From Sialis fuliginosa (Eukaryota > Arthropoda > Insecta > Megaloptera > Sialidae), in NCBI GenBank assembly GCA_961205875.1, contig OY540809.1, positions 30,702,267 to 30,766,266 on the forward strand: a DNA stretch of 64,000 bases, written 5' to 3'. Below are positions 23,925 to 34,654 of the stretch, in pieces. Position 1 is the first letter of the stretch. The number at the start of each line of letters is the position of its first letter. A program made the translations under genes and the position numbers. The notes below the pieces were generated by a model that was given only the letters and a program-made list of their open reading frames with translations, was not told the DNA's origin and ran no database searches.

Positions 23925-24101
23925 AGGGCCGTAACTAGAACCTGTGGGGTGCAAGTAAGTGACAGAGGGGTCTTCACTAGAAATAAAAATGGAAGATCCT
24001 TTTTTTTGTTTCTCAATCTTGCCGACCCCAATTTTTATGCTGCTGCGGGCCCCCTATACTTAGAGGCTCAGGGGCACTACCCGGTGGTAATTACGTCCCT
24101 G
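23925..24101. mobile_element. hAT-type MITE
   Basis: Ends AAGGGCCGTAACTAG and the complement of CAGGGACGTAATTACC are inverted. The 8-base flanks ATCAGTAT and ATCAAAAT agree at six positions. A GGGGCCC-rich interior is typical of this MITE group. Confidence 0.65.
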
Positions 24102-24109
24102 ATCAAAAT

Positions 24110-24700
24110 CAAAGGATGAATGATTATAACGATACAATTTCAATTTCAAAGTTCAAGTACCCCCAACTCAATATCCTTTATATCTAGGTCACCCTTTTCG
24201 CCAAGACCTGCTATGATTGGTATATCAGTTACTTTCCGATTCTTAATATGTCCTCGTCAAGCCACCTCATAATAAATTTACATCTATTAGTATTCTATTA
24301 GCTGTGGGACTATAGGAGTGATTCTGCCGACGTAAAAAAGATTTTATTTTATTTTTGATCGGCAAGTGGCTATGCTAACATATATTTAAATGATTGTTTA
24401 TGAGTTTAGCAAAATGCATGTCTGTTTATCTAATCAAAAAAATGGATGGATGAAAATATGATATTTGGTATTTTTTTATGATGTTGTGGCTATTAAATAT
24501 TATTATTTTAAAATATGTGTATCTACACTTCAATCTTTAATTATTGTTGATGTGACATTTACATAATTATATTGATTAGAATTTATTATAATATTAGCTA
24601 TACCGATAATTTTATTGTAAATATAAGTAAATTAAATAGTCAAGTGTGTGTTGGGTACTACGATTTATAAAAAAGAGATTTCCAAATTTTTCATAAACTA
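24110..24700. other. No recognisable feature
   Basis: AT-rich, nothing supported. Confidence 0.45.
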
Positions 24701-24936
24701 TTTTTGCTATAGTGCAGCGTTTGTTATAATTTTCATTATAGCGTATTAATTAATCGCTATATTCTGGAATTATTTAAGATTTTTTGCAATCAATAGTTTA
24801 AAAATTAGCGAGGGACGTTCTGATAGACTTTGAAAGCAAATATAGAACTAAATATGTAACTAAAGGGTTAAAAGCAAAAGGCCCCAAAACATTTTTTGTT
24901 GCATTTTAGGAAACCTATTTAAAGATACTCCACTCA

Positions 24937-26638
24937 GGCCCGGTATTATAAAAGCCAGATAACTTTTACTCAAGGGAATAAATTAAAAAATAGTTTACAC
25001 ATTCTATGAGGTCCTTATTTGAGAAATGTCATTGTCAGAAATGTCATATCGATTTCGGGTTTTTTACACAAAGTAATGTTTAGACATATTAAATACAAAG
25101 TAAAACGTGATTATATACATGTAAAAACTCCAAAATATCTATTTTTAATTCAATATTATGGAGATTTCTAAAAAATATTGCTAACAATAACGTCTATATG
25201 ATTTCTTTATCTATGTACTGAAACGTCAAATTCTGTGCGTCAAACCTGTGCTGCATCAGATAATCTAAAATTTGATTCTAACCTTGTGTGCATATAACGC
25301 TTAACACGAAATTATTAATTTTATTATGTGCTCGAAATGAAGATTCAATTTAATTGATATATAATAATACAAAAATATTGGCACATATTTCTTCATTTTT
25401 AGATGGGATTGTATAAAACATGCGGAAGATTATTTAAAAAAAAGGTTAGATAAAGTTTCAAAGAAATGTTCACAGAGTTAAAAACAACTTGAATTCATTT
25501 GAAAATCTATAAGACAGTTCGGTATCTTTTGGTTTTTAGTTTTTTATATTACTGTATTCCTTCAATCTAAATAGGTATATACAATTTTTCCCCATATGTG
25601 TCCAAAAAAGTTTTAGAATCGATAATGTCTTGCAGTCGCAGGTATAATTGACTGCATATTACATTATCAATTAAAATTTGCAGGTTTATTAAAATTAGAC
25701 TACAGTTGAAAGAAACAGGAATGATTTAGTACTTTATTTTATTTCTTATTGATGTTATCGTAGAGCACAGCTTCGGGTATGAAATAAAAATGTAAATAGT
25801 TATGCAAAAAAATTTATTAATTATAATTATACATTAATTTTTAAAACGATGTACAAGAAACAAAACTATTTTTCTTGTGAAACTGTTAATAAATATAATT
25901 TCTAGTTTAAAAAAAATGTACATGTACTTACGATGTTGTTCGGTACAAACCTTTAAAAACATTAATTCCTCTCCGTAACAAACAGCAAAGTAATTTTGGT
26001 TTGGTTTTTTGTATTTATTCGTATAAATACGACGTTATTTTGTTCGGTACAAACCTTTACAAAACATTAATTTCTTTACGTATCAAACTGCAAAGTAATT
26101 TTGGTTTAATTTTTTGTATATTCGTATGTGCTTCAAATGAAAAAGTAATTTCTTGGCTGATTTATGTGTCGTTTGCTTCAGTCATATCACATACATATGT
26201 ACAATGTATGGATATTTGTATATATGTACTATGTACATATAAATAACCAGGCTTGTTTCTAAAAATTATAAAAATATAAAACTACCACAAAATCTACATT
26301 ATTATAAGCACAAATAATTATTAATTAAGTTACTATGTTTTTCAAAAATTATTATTAAAGCATCCCTACCTGGTTGCAGTTTCAATATCATCATAAATTC
26401 ATAACATTACTCGTTTCTTTGTATACAAAACAAATTTGACATTTACGCGTGAGTGATAGGTAACCTTATTACCACAAATAACAGCTGTCACCTTTTTTGT
26501 TCCAAATGTTGAACTAGTCGACATCAGAAAGAGAAGAACTTATCTGTAGCAAGTGAAACAACAATACTATTTTTACTACCTAGTACTGTCGCTATTTATT
26601 CATCGAGTAAACTTATCTGCTTTTTATAATACCGGCCC
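24937..26638. mobile_element. PIF/Harbinger-like non-autonomous element with 3-bp duplication
   Basis: Ends GGCCCGGTATTATAAAAGCC and the complement of GGGCCGGTATTATAAAAAGC. TCA flanks both sides (24934-24936, 26639-26641), and the host B sequence is continuous across it (CACTCAATGGG). GG-start ends with 3-bp duplications fit PIF/Harbinger, although the usual duplication is TWA, so the superfamily is inferred. No transposase frame is seen. Confidence 0.7.
25930..26128 (+). repeat. Tandem duplication of about 105 bp
   Basis: The block GTTCGGTACAAACCTTTA..AACATTAATT..AAGTAATTTTGGTTT occurs twice in direct order inside the TCA-flanked element. Confidence 0.75.
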
Positions 26639-27105
26639 TCAATGGGATAAGTGAAAAACATTTTTTAATACACTTTTCCTTGTATGGAAGGAGGGGCCAA
26701 AATTTTTTTTTTAAATCTCAACATTTTTGTTTTTAGGTCATCAATCTACGACCGTATACCAAATTTCATCTTACTAGGTATCAGGTATATAGATAAGAGA
26801 ATGGGAGGGGAAGTGACATACAGACAGACAGACAGATGGACAGCGAAACTATAAGGGTTCCTAGTTTGCTAAGCAACCCTAAAAAGAAACATTTATTAAT
26901 ATTTATAATTAAAATAATTGTTCAAATTCTGATATTCATTTTTATGTATTAAATGCATGTATCACTATAATATGAATAAATAATTTTTTATAAAATAATT
27001 ATTACATTTACAATTAAAATATCTATGTATCATGAAACTTTTTCATAAACTTCATAAATGTCCCATAGAAAGTATAGCTCATATAACACCTGACAAAATA
27101 CATAT

Positions 27106-27111
27106 TTTATT
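27106..27111 (-). terminator. Poly(A) signal AATAAA behind the 27151 exon
   Basis: On the minus strand AATAAA lies about 40 bases after the stop codon of the open frame ending at 27151, a normal distance for a short 3' UTR. Confidence 0.4.
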
Positions 27112-27150
27112 AACATACAGATCTTTACGTCTTCACCCTCTACATTTCCT

Positions 27151-27399
27151 CTACAGTGTCATCATCCTTAGCGTTGAATGATTTAGTTCTTTGCTTTTGA
27201 AGAAATCGTTGACATCTCCGTTGAAATATCCAGAAGTAAGGAAGGAAAGATACGGCCCGAAAATAAGCCATCTCAAAATTCTGATGTACTTTACATCCGC
27301 CGCGATATCACTAGAGGCTGCTCTTAACAAATCTATGTGAAGTTTGTGTATTATTTCTTTGTATATGTAGATCCGGTTCATATCGTACTGTGCATGGTT
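27151..27399 (-). CDS. Candidate terminal exon of an unrecognised host gene
   Basis: The minus strand shows a pyrimidine-rich acceptor (TCTCCCCTCCTATTTCATAG) followed by an 82-residue open frame beginning NHAQYDMNRIYIYK and ending LNHSTLRMMTL with a stop, then AATAAA. Codons are less AT-biased than in neighbouring spurious frames (GCGGCG, GGGCCG). A central RWLIFGPYLSFL could be membrane-associated. I do not recognise the family. Upstream exons would lie to the right, where a truncated G element begins near 27465, so the gene may be broken or have long introns. Confidence 0.4.
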   Translation of the reverse strand, partial: NHAQYDMNRIYIYKEIIHKLHIDLLRAASSDIAADVKYIRILRWLIFGPYLSFLTSGYFNGDVNDFFKSKELNHSTLRMMTL

Positions 27400-27464
27400 C
27401 TATGAAATAGGAGGGGAGATACGCAATAAAACGGACATTTGAGATTGTCGCATTTTTTTATTAA

Positions 27465-27959
27465 AACTTCACTCGCGAAGAATTTCCGGACAAATGTTTA
27501 TATGAACTTTTTTTTAAAAATATTTTTCCCGATCAACTGTTCAAGTTTGTTCCACCTTATATGACTCATCCTGTTTAATTAAACAGTTTATTATCCATCC
27601 GAAATATAATGACATTTTTATTAATATATTATTATAAAAAAAATTTACTTATTTTTGTATGGTCAATTAATGTTATAATTACAATTATACTTTTGCTGCA
27701 CAAAATGTTAAAAAACTGCGTGTTATGAAATGATTGTTTCCATTAAAATTTTAGCTAATAAAATGTTGTTATCATAATTATTATATTCATGTTTGATTTT
27801 TTAAACAAAAATAACGTATGTATATTTATGATTTTCTTAGTAAAAAGCAGTAATGAAATTAAAAATTTCCGAAAAAATTCGGCCGGAACTTACTAGTTCG
27901 GTCGGAATCAGAACCGGGATAAAATCGTGAATTCCTGCCGAAATTCCGGTACATCCCTA
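27465..27959 (-). mobile_element. hAT family G, truncated copy 3 with part of foldback F
   Basis: Contains the right arm of F (CGCGAAGAATTTCCGGACA to ATGACTCATCCTG), then G sequence, ending in the G terminal repeat GGAATTTCGGCAGG..GGTACATCCCTA at 27959. The left half of the element is missing. It preserves the uninterrupted sites where L (in G1) and D2 (in G2) inserted. Confidence 0.75.
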
Positions 27960-27967
27960 ATTATTAC

Positions 27968-28378
27968 TACTAAAACTGTTGCAAAATAAATTCCGCATTT
28001 CTTTAACATGAGCCTATTTATTGAATTTAAGACATTTTAGTCAGTCAACATTACTATTTAAATAAACGTTAATTTAAATGCAATAACATCTGTCCGATTC
28101 AATGCGTAATAACCTTTAAAATTATTTGATAAACTTCATTTACTCAAAAATAAGATTCGAAAAGTAACTTACCTTTGATGTTTGACTCAAATATATGCAA
28201 AATTACATAAAACATCAAAAAAATGTATTATCTCACCTTTGGAATCTTTTTCAAAAAACTATTTATTTTAGTTTTTTTACGACGAAAACTTATATTGCCA
28301 ATACAAACATAACACATGGAACTAGGAAAATGCTATCTACTAACAACAAAATTTGAATTCATTCGTTTGGATAGTTTC
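27968..28378. other. No recognisable feature
   Basis: AT-rich. Confidence 0.45.
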
Positions 28379-28386
28379 GATTAACT

Positions 28387-28540
28387 CAGTAGCGTACCGA
28401 AGGGGGGGGGGGGGGGCAAAGGGAGCATTTGCCCCGGGCGGCAGTTTGTTAAGGACGGAAAAATTGTAATATTTAGTGCAAGGGGAGGGCGGCAAGTTTG
28501 CCATCTGCCCCGGGCGGTAGTAACCTACGGTACGCCACTG
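28387..28540. mobile_element. hAT-type MITE, 154 bp, perfect 8-bp duplication
   Basis: Ends CAGTAGCGTACCGAAGG and CCTACGGTACGCCACTG are inverted repeats. GATTAACT flanks both sides (28379-28386, 28541-28548). Long G run and GCCCCGGGCGG blocks inside. Confidence 0.9.
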
Positions 28541-28548
28541 GATTAACT

Positions 28549-29183
28549 TTCCGTTTTAATACGTATCTCCCCATTACACTGTTTACAAACTCCCCCCCCC
28601 CACCAAAGAATTCTTTGTGTATATGTATTTAACAATAATTTTTTAATTATTTTCTGTAATTATTAAAAGTAGTCAGCATCAATAACAATTCATTAATATG
28701 TTATAGTTTCAATGAATTCTGTATTTTCTATTTTTGTTTTAGACTATTCTTTTTTATTGTAAGGAGTTCAAATTTTTCATCACATACGTATTTTACTCTT
28801 GAGAATTTGTTCAATTACACCGAAAACCGAAAATATATACACATATATGTATCTATAAATTTTTTTAGATATTTAGAGAATACATATACATATAAATGTG
28901 AAATTTCCCATGTTAACAAAAAAATAATGTATGTTAACTATTTGGGTATGTATATGTTTAACTTAATATTCATAAAAAACAAATATTTTGGATTCAGGAT
29001 AATCTTAGAATCAACTGGACTAATTTTTATGAAACTATCACAGGAGTATTTTTTGTAATCCCGGAAGTATCGCAAAAGGTGGTCGAGCAGTGAATCAATA
29101 TGTTTCGCAAATTTAAAATAAGGGAAGTATACTTATGTATATCCTTTGAGGTAACGGCGCGGCGGACAACCCAGCTTAGTTTT
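28549..29183. other. No gene; AT-rich with a C run at 28592
   Basis: The frame at 28807-29058 is low-complexity (Tyr/Ile/Asn-rich) and is not convincing as coding. Confidence 0.45.
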
Positions 29184-29412
29184 TTAACCCATTAACGCCC
29201 GCCGTACACACTTGTGTACACCTCATTTTATAATTCGTGTTGCTTTCTATGGATATTAATTCACAATATTTCCTTAAAAATTAGATGCTAGTAGTGCAAC
29301 AAACAAAATATGTTTACGTTAGTAGTTTCATTAGTAACATATTTAAACGTGTTTTAATTGCTGGGAATTATTAGTATACGTGGTATGCTAATATATTTTA
29401 TTCAACTAAAGC

Positions 29413-29669
29413 CAGTGGCGTAGATAGGGGGGGGGGGATTATGATTATGATCAATCACCCCCCGTGAGTTTATTTAATGAGAAAATTTAAAGACATTTTT
29501 TTAAAATTCGTCTAGTATGAACAAAATAGTACAAGTAAATAGGGAAAATTTGGTAAATTAAAAGTAAAAAAAAGGTGGTCATTCAATTCAAAATTACAAT
29601 AATTTTTTTTTTTATTTTGCAGCCACTACTCATCCCCCTCCCCATCGCAAAAAGCTTTCTACGCCACTG
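29413..29669. mobile_element. hAT-type MITE nested in the piggyBac-like element
   Basis: Ends CAGTGGCGTAGATAG and CTTTCTACGCCACTG; ACTAAAGC flanks both sides (29405-29412, 29670-29677). Same group as 28387-28540. Confidence 0.9.
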
Positions 29670-29762
29670 ACTAAAGCATGTGATTTCGAATTTTGTTTAA
29701 ATCATATGGAATAACTTAAATATAAATAACTTGATTTTTAAATGTAATTTATCTTTAAAATA

Positions 29763-29795
29763 ATTCGGGCAAGACATATACGAGTACGAAGTAAA
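29763..29795 (-). repeat. Family C 3'-end fragment
   Basis: Minus strand reads CGTACTCGTATATGTCTTGC then CCGAATTATT, matching the 3' tail of C copies at 38160 and 58080. Only the tail is present. Confidence 0.5.
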
Positions 29796-30000
29796 TACGT
29801 GGACTGTTTTATTTTTTTTCTAAATGTAAAAAAAGTTTTTGTTGTAATATTTAGTTAAATATATTGTATGTGTACTTAATTTCATTTTAAAAAAACTTCT
29901 TCATTTGGGCTTTAATGGGTTAATAAAGTTGATTTATATTTAGGCAACGTGACTATTTGATGAGTTGAAATATAATTATTATAAATAACTTTTTATATGT

Positions 30001-30095
30001 GAGGAGGTGAGTTCCAAAACTCGTTCGTTCCATTAAAAAAAATCGAGATGCAGTGGATTTTGAAAGAACGAACGAGTTTTGGAATTCACCTCCTC
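30001..30095. mobile_element. 95-bp hairpin MITE with 4-bp duplication
   Basis: 30-bp arms (GAGGAGGTGAGTTCCAAAAC plus TCGTTCGTTC) with one mismatch and a 35-base loop. ATGT directly flanks both sides (29997-30000, 30096-30099). Its transcript would form a pre-miRNA-sized hairpin. Confidence 0.7.
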
Positions 30096-30099
30096 ATGT

Positions 30100-30678
30100 G
30101 TTTTTTAATTTATCTATGTTAAAAAAGACAATTATTATGATCTGTAAATAAATATATATATGTATATATAGTTTTAGGTCCTAAAATCAATAATGACAGA
30201 CAAAAAACGTGAAAAATATATATCGCACATTCTCAATCCATTTTAAAGAATTATCTATTTGAATAAATTGAATCTGCATTTGATACAGGAGATTTTAGAT
30301 TTTGATGAATAATGAAAAATAATACATATCTGTAGATATATGTACATATATTACTTACTTGTAATATATGTAATATGAAGCGAAAATGTCTGTAATAACA
30401 ATATAGACATAATAATGAACCACCACATTTGTATTATATGTATTTGTTTACGCACATCTCATGCAAATTTTGAGAATGTGTTGAAAATGTATGTAGTGAA
30501 AATATTAGTTAAGAGAAAATGTAAATGTAATAATACATAAAAACACTGTAATACAAATGTATGTACATTACCAACCCTCCTGTAATGTAATTTATATTAC
30601 TTAAATTTACTATACTTCAATCTATCTAAATTTAATTTATTTTATAATTAACAATATTTTATGGGATAAAATATTTTT
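30100..30678. other. No recognisable feature
   Basis: AT-rich, with ATATATGTAT-type runs. Confidence 0.45.
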
Positions 30679-31439
30679 AACTTCCCAACTGGAAGTTATT
30701 GTAATCGGTCCGAAAATCAAAATCAAAAATTACAACATATTTGTATGTTTTAAGGTCACTATAGTATATTTCCTCTATTTTTAGAAAGATGTATGTATGT
30801 GTATGTATGTACAGTCACCTGCATTAATGGTCTTGCAGTTTGTATTCATTTTCGTTTATCACAAACTTAGTAGGCTCCTCCCATTTGATTATTATAATAT
30901 TTAAATCATTTCTCCATGTATCAAACAAAGACAGATATTTTGAAATTCATTTGCTGGATAAAGAACTACTCTTTGTTTATAGTACTCATATATATTTGTG
31001 CAATTAAATTTATAATATGTAATCTATTGAAAATTGTATAAGTAAATTTTGTGGCAATAAATATTTGATATTCCGAATTTTATTATTTAAATATATTAAA
31101 TTGATATAAAATTATATGTCTCATTAATATGGATAAGGTGAAGATTAAAACGTTTTGAAGGGGGGTAGGAGTATGTAAGCCCCCTCCTCCCACTGAAAGG
31201 CGAAAGATATTCGTTTAATGTTGTGCTCCCCTTAAAAAAACTTATAAATTTAAAGCAATTTAAATAAAGGGAGTGGGATCATAGGGGTCATACGCCATAA
31301 GAAACAACATATGTAAAACTATAGCAAATCAAATAAAAATTTCTTAATACTATACTACAATTCTTTTGCTTCGAACTTCAAAACTTGTTTTGTCTACCCC
31401 CCTCTTAAATTTGAAGTTAGTATTGATAATTAAACCATT

Positions 31440-31600
31440 TTTTCAATTTTGGATTTTGATGGCAATATCCATTTTATCTTTCTCTGAATCCATTCTAATT
31501 ATTTTCGACTTGATGGCTATGTGCCGATCTGTTGTCGTTAACAAACGACAAAGAAAGTCCAGTGATAGCCATTGCACCTTTTTAAATGTAATTTAAATTT
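31440..31600 (+). repeat. Deleted family A fragment inside J
   Basis: GGATTTTGATGGCAATATCC, ATTTTATC and CTGAATCCATTCTAATTATT match the 5' part of A. This joins directly to AGAAAGTCCAGTGATAGCC, matching the 3' part, so the middle is deleted. The open frame at 31366-31596 is a by-product. Confidence 0.5.
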
Positions 31601-32516
31601 TTTAAACTAGTCATTATAATGCCTAGTAACTATAAAAAAGGAATTTGAAATTTTTATACTTTGTTAAATATGTATACCTACGAACCTACGAGTGGTTTAA
31701 AATTAACGCATGTGTTATTGCAAAGGTAGTGATTTTATTGTTTATATTTATATTTCAAGAAACGCAAACTATTATTGCAAATAAACTACCCTGGTCGACA
31801 CAAGACTTTTTTTTACATCCTGATTCAGATGAAAATTACATTAGTTAATACTTTCTGCTATGAAATTGAATATAAACTACATTACATTAATTGTTATTTT
31901 TGTTAATGTTCGAGATATATTTTAATTCTATTCTGTGATTTTATTTCAAATGTTTTTATTATAAATCGGTATAATAATTTTTATGTTTAAAAAAATGTTG
32001 TTTTGTCAATGGCTTCTTATTTATTTAATATTTCAACAGTTTGGCACGTTTTAGATATTATTATTTCTATACATCTATTTAATTGACAGTTATAATAATA
32101 AATGATTTTATTTTCATAGATAACTATATAGACTTCATATTATATTATTAAAATAGCTGAAAACACACTCTTTTAAGCTGTAATAACTAATAAAGTTTAA
32201 CGTTTTTTAAATTGATATCCCTGGAAAATAAACATTTTGTAGTACAGAACATTAACTGAAAATTAGGACATGATATCTTCAATTGTTTTTGTTTAGTTAA
32301 ATTATTAATAATGGAATCATGCTTGTTTATGATTCACAATACAATTTTTTGTAAAACTATTTGTATGTTTCCAAAGACTTATATATCCGATTGTCGCCAT
32401 AAAAAAGTAAAATTTATCAATATGGCAAATAGTGACATTGCAATCTTATTGTTGAGTTTTTTTTATTATAAACAAATACAGTTGTTTATAGAACCAGCAA
32501 CATTAAAAAAATAATA

Positions 32517-32640
32517 GCCAAAAACCTGCTCCGAACAATTATTTATCTATTGGTGAAAGCCGCATTAAAATCGGTTCAGTAGTTTTTGAGTTATTTTATT
32601 ATATTACACACTACACAATTTTTATATAAAATTGATTGTT
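32517..32640 (+). repeat. RTE-like 3' tail fragment
   Basis: ATTGGTGAAAGCCGCATTAA then AATCGGTTCAGTAGTTTTTG, a widespread insect retroposon 3' end; a related piece lies at 54935-54970. Confidence 0.45.
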
Positions 32641-33227
32641 TATACAATTAATTAATTAACTCTATCTACATAAAAAAAAATATATTTTTGTATCTTTTAC
32701 CGCTTATGTCGAAAAATATGATGTGTAAAACGTAAAATGTAATATATTAAAACATATATAGCAAAAAATAATATATTAATATTTAATTGTTAAAATGTAT
32801 AAAATAATATCCAAATCCAATATAAATTGTAGAAACATATTAGATTTAAAATATACATAAGTAAATAACTATAACAAATATAAGAAATTAGGTAACAAAA
32901 GCAAAATTTGTAATAATAAATCATTATTTGAAATGGACGTATATTTATTGTTTTTATTTAAAATGTTATAACTGTAAGTGTAAGCTCCGCCCTAGAAAAA
33001 GATAACCGATGATGTTTGTCTTTAAATTTGAAATCTGTTGTAAGTGATTATGGCCTTTAGGGTGCCAGACGAGTTCTGCAGGTGACTGTACGTACGTACG
33101 TACGTATATATATGCGCGTGTCATTTTTTACGTTCACGAAATCTCGCAAATGAAAAAAACTATTAACTTCGATGGGGTGCCAATCGAAGCGTCTTGACAT
33201 AAATATGATCTGAAAGAAAGGATTTTT

Positions 33228-33418
33228 CAAAACTTAGCATAAATATTCTACAATACAAATAATGAAAAATGTATTTCAGTATTTTTTTTGTTAATTCAAC
33301 CCCTAAGGGGGTAAAAAGGGGTGTAAAGTTTTTTTTTGTCGGATTTGCTTGAAACTTAACATAAATATTCTACAATACAAATAATGAAAAATGTATTTCA
33401 GTATTTTTTTTGTTATAC
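33228..33418 (+). repeat. Direct duplication of a 60-bp block
   Basis: CATAAATATTCTACAATACA followed by AATAATGAAAAATGTATTTC is present identically at 33238 and 33360, period about 122. Confidence 0.8.
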
Positions 33419-34166
33419 GTGCCTAAACAGCCATAGAAGGGGTGAAAGGTAAAAACCACCCTTAAAATTTTAATTTTAAATACTTATAAATAAGTCTACA
33501 ATTCATATTGCCTTGGAAACAACCGCAATTAAATTTAAATTGTCAGACTAGTTACGTTTTATAAAACAAATGCAATTTAATTCTAATTATCAAATTAGTT
33601 ATTCTAAAAATGTGTGTTATATTATTGACATTATGATATTAGAAAACTAATATTCATAATACAAAGGTAGTTTTATTTCTGACCAATTCCATTGAAATTT
33701 TTCATATACATATTAAAAAAATATTCACATAAACTATACGGAAACAATAAATTATCAGTATTCAAGTATATATAATCATACTGTGTTGGGAAGTTGATTA
33801 TGTGGACCTAAAGGGTCTCACCCCACCCCAAGCTTGTTTTATATTTTTTATTAATATTTCTTTGAGTACAGATATATATCCTGAAAATGTTACCAATACC
33901 TGGTATATATCCGGTCGAAAACCTATAATGTCCGGTAATATACATACATAATTTTCTCTACACCAAAAGAAAAACAAACGTTATTTGCGTTGTGTTTAGG
34001 GGTGTAACGAAATTCACGATTTTATTCCGGTTCCGATTCCAGCCGGAACTAGTAAATTCCGGCCGGATTTTCCGGAATTTTTAAATTTTTTATTACTGCT
34101 TTCTACTAAGAAATTCATAAATAATATACGTTATTTTTCTTTAAAAAATCAAACATAAATATAATT

Positions 34167-34471
34167 GTATAAACATTTGATTGTTGGGTTATATACCGCG
34201 TTGTACCTTATTGTCACTTGACGTTTCGACCAACATCTCGTGGTCTTCTTCAGAAGTGAAGTGTTGTACAGAAGGTGTAGCTGCTTAATTAAATAAGCGT
34301 TGACGTTTGCGAAAATTAGTTTCTGATAAATCAAGTGTACAACACTTCACTTCTGAAGAAGACCACGAGATGTTGGTCGAAACGTCAAGTGACAATAAAG
34401 TGCAACGCGGTATACAACCAAACAATCAAATGTTTATACAATTAAATAACCGCGAAAGTCTACGTTCAAAA
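34167..34471. mobile_element. Penelope-like inverted terminal-repeat pair (L) with 12-bp duplication
   Basis: Two ~105-bp arms (34167-34269, 34337-34443) are about 95% identical inverted copies carrying CTTCTGAAGAAGACCACGAG and TGTTGGTCGAAACGTCAAG. The GAAGA..CGAAACGTC wording is typical of Penelope-like terminal repeats. ATAAATATAATT flanks both sides (34155-34166, 34472-34483). G copies 2 and 3 have the uninterrupted site. No reverse transcriptase between the arms. Confidence 0.7.
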
Positions 34472-34654
34472 ATAAATATAATTATTATGATATAACAACG
34501 TTTTATTAACAAAAATTTTAATGGAAACAATTTCATAACACAAATGCAGTTTTTTAACATTTTATGCACCAAAAGCATGATTGTAAATTAAAAAATAAGT
34601 AATTTTTTTTATAATAATATATTAACAAAATGTCATTATATTACGGACATTAAA

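Larger units (their letters stand above)
24700..26880 (-). repeat. Family B element, copy 5, split by a later insertion
   Basis: The minus-strand 5' part (26880-26642) starts AGGGTTGCTTAGCAAACTAG (hairpin), then (GTCT)n and a GATGAAATTTGGTATACGG-type block. The 3' part (24933-24700) carries CTTTTGCTTTTAACCC and GTCCCTCGC. The two halves meet exactly at the TCA duplicated by the inserted element. Confidence 0.75.
29188..29919. mobile_element. piggyBac-like non-autonomous element with TTAA duplications
   Basis: TTAA at 29184-29187 and 29920-29923 flank ends CCCATTAACGCCC and GGGCTTTAATGGG. CCC/GGG ends with TTAA targets and the nearby GTACACACTTGTGTAC palindrome are piggyBac traits. No transposase. 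A hAT MITE and a family C end fragment lie inside. Confidence 0.85.
30812..33088. mobile_element. Tc1/mariner-type element J, inserted in K's microsatellite
   Basis: Ends CAGTCACCTGCATTAATGG and the complement of CAGTCACCTGCAGAACTCG; TA on both sides (30810-30811, 33089-33090). The GTATGTA / CGTACGTA microsatellite of K is continuous across it. The 2.28-kb interior is AT-rich and carries older fragments; no transposase frame recognised. Confidence 0.7.
30679..33795 (+). repeat. Family K element, interrupted by J
   Basis: 5' hairpin AACTTCCCAACTGGAAGTT then ATTGTAATCGGTCCG, a GTAT/GTAC microsatellite at 30788-30811 continuing at 33091-33107, and the block TTTTTTACGTTCACGAAATC. It closes with GTTGGGAAGTT at 33785-33795. 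Related in style to M at 63699. Inside is a duplicated 60-bp block (33232, 33355). Confidence 0.6.

Noticed and set aside
27151-27399. Assignment of the 27.15-kb exon to the Mpv17/PXMP2 family
   Set aside because: Only an R..R....GP pattern is reminiscent; the WY and other family residues are missing.
34149-34495. Overlapping opposite-strand frames near 34.3 kb
   Set aside because: Both come from the inverted arms of the Penelope-like pair.
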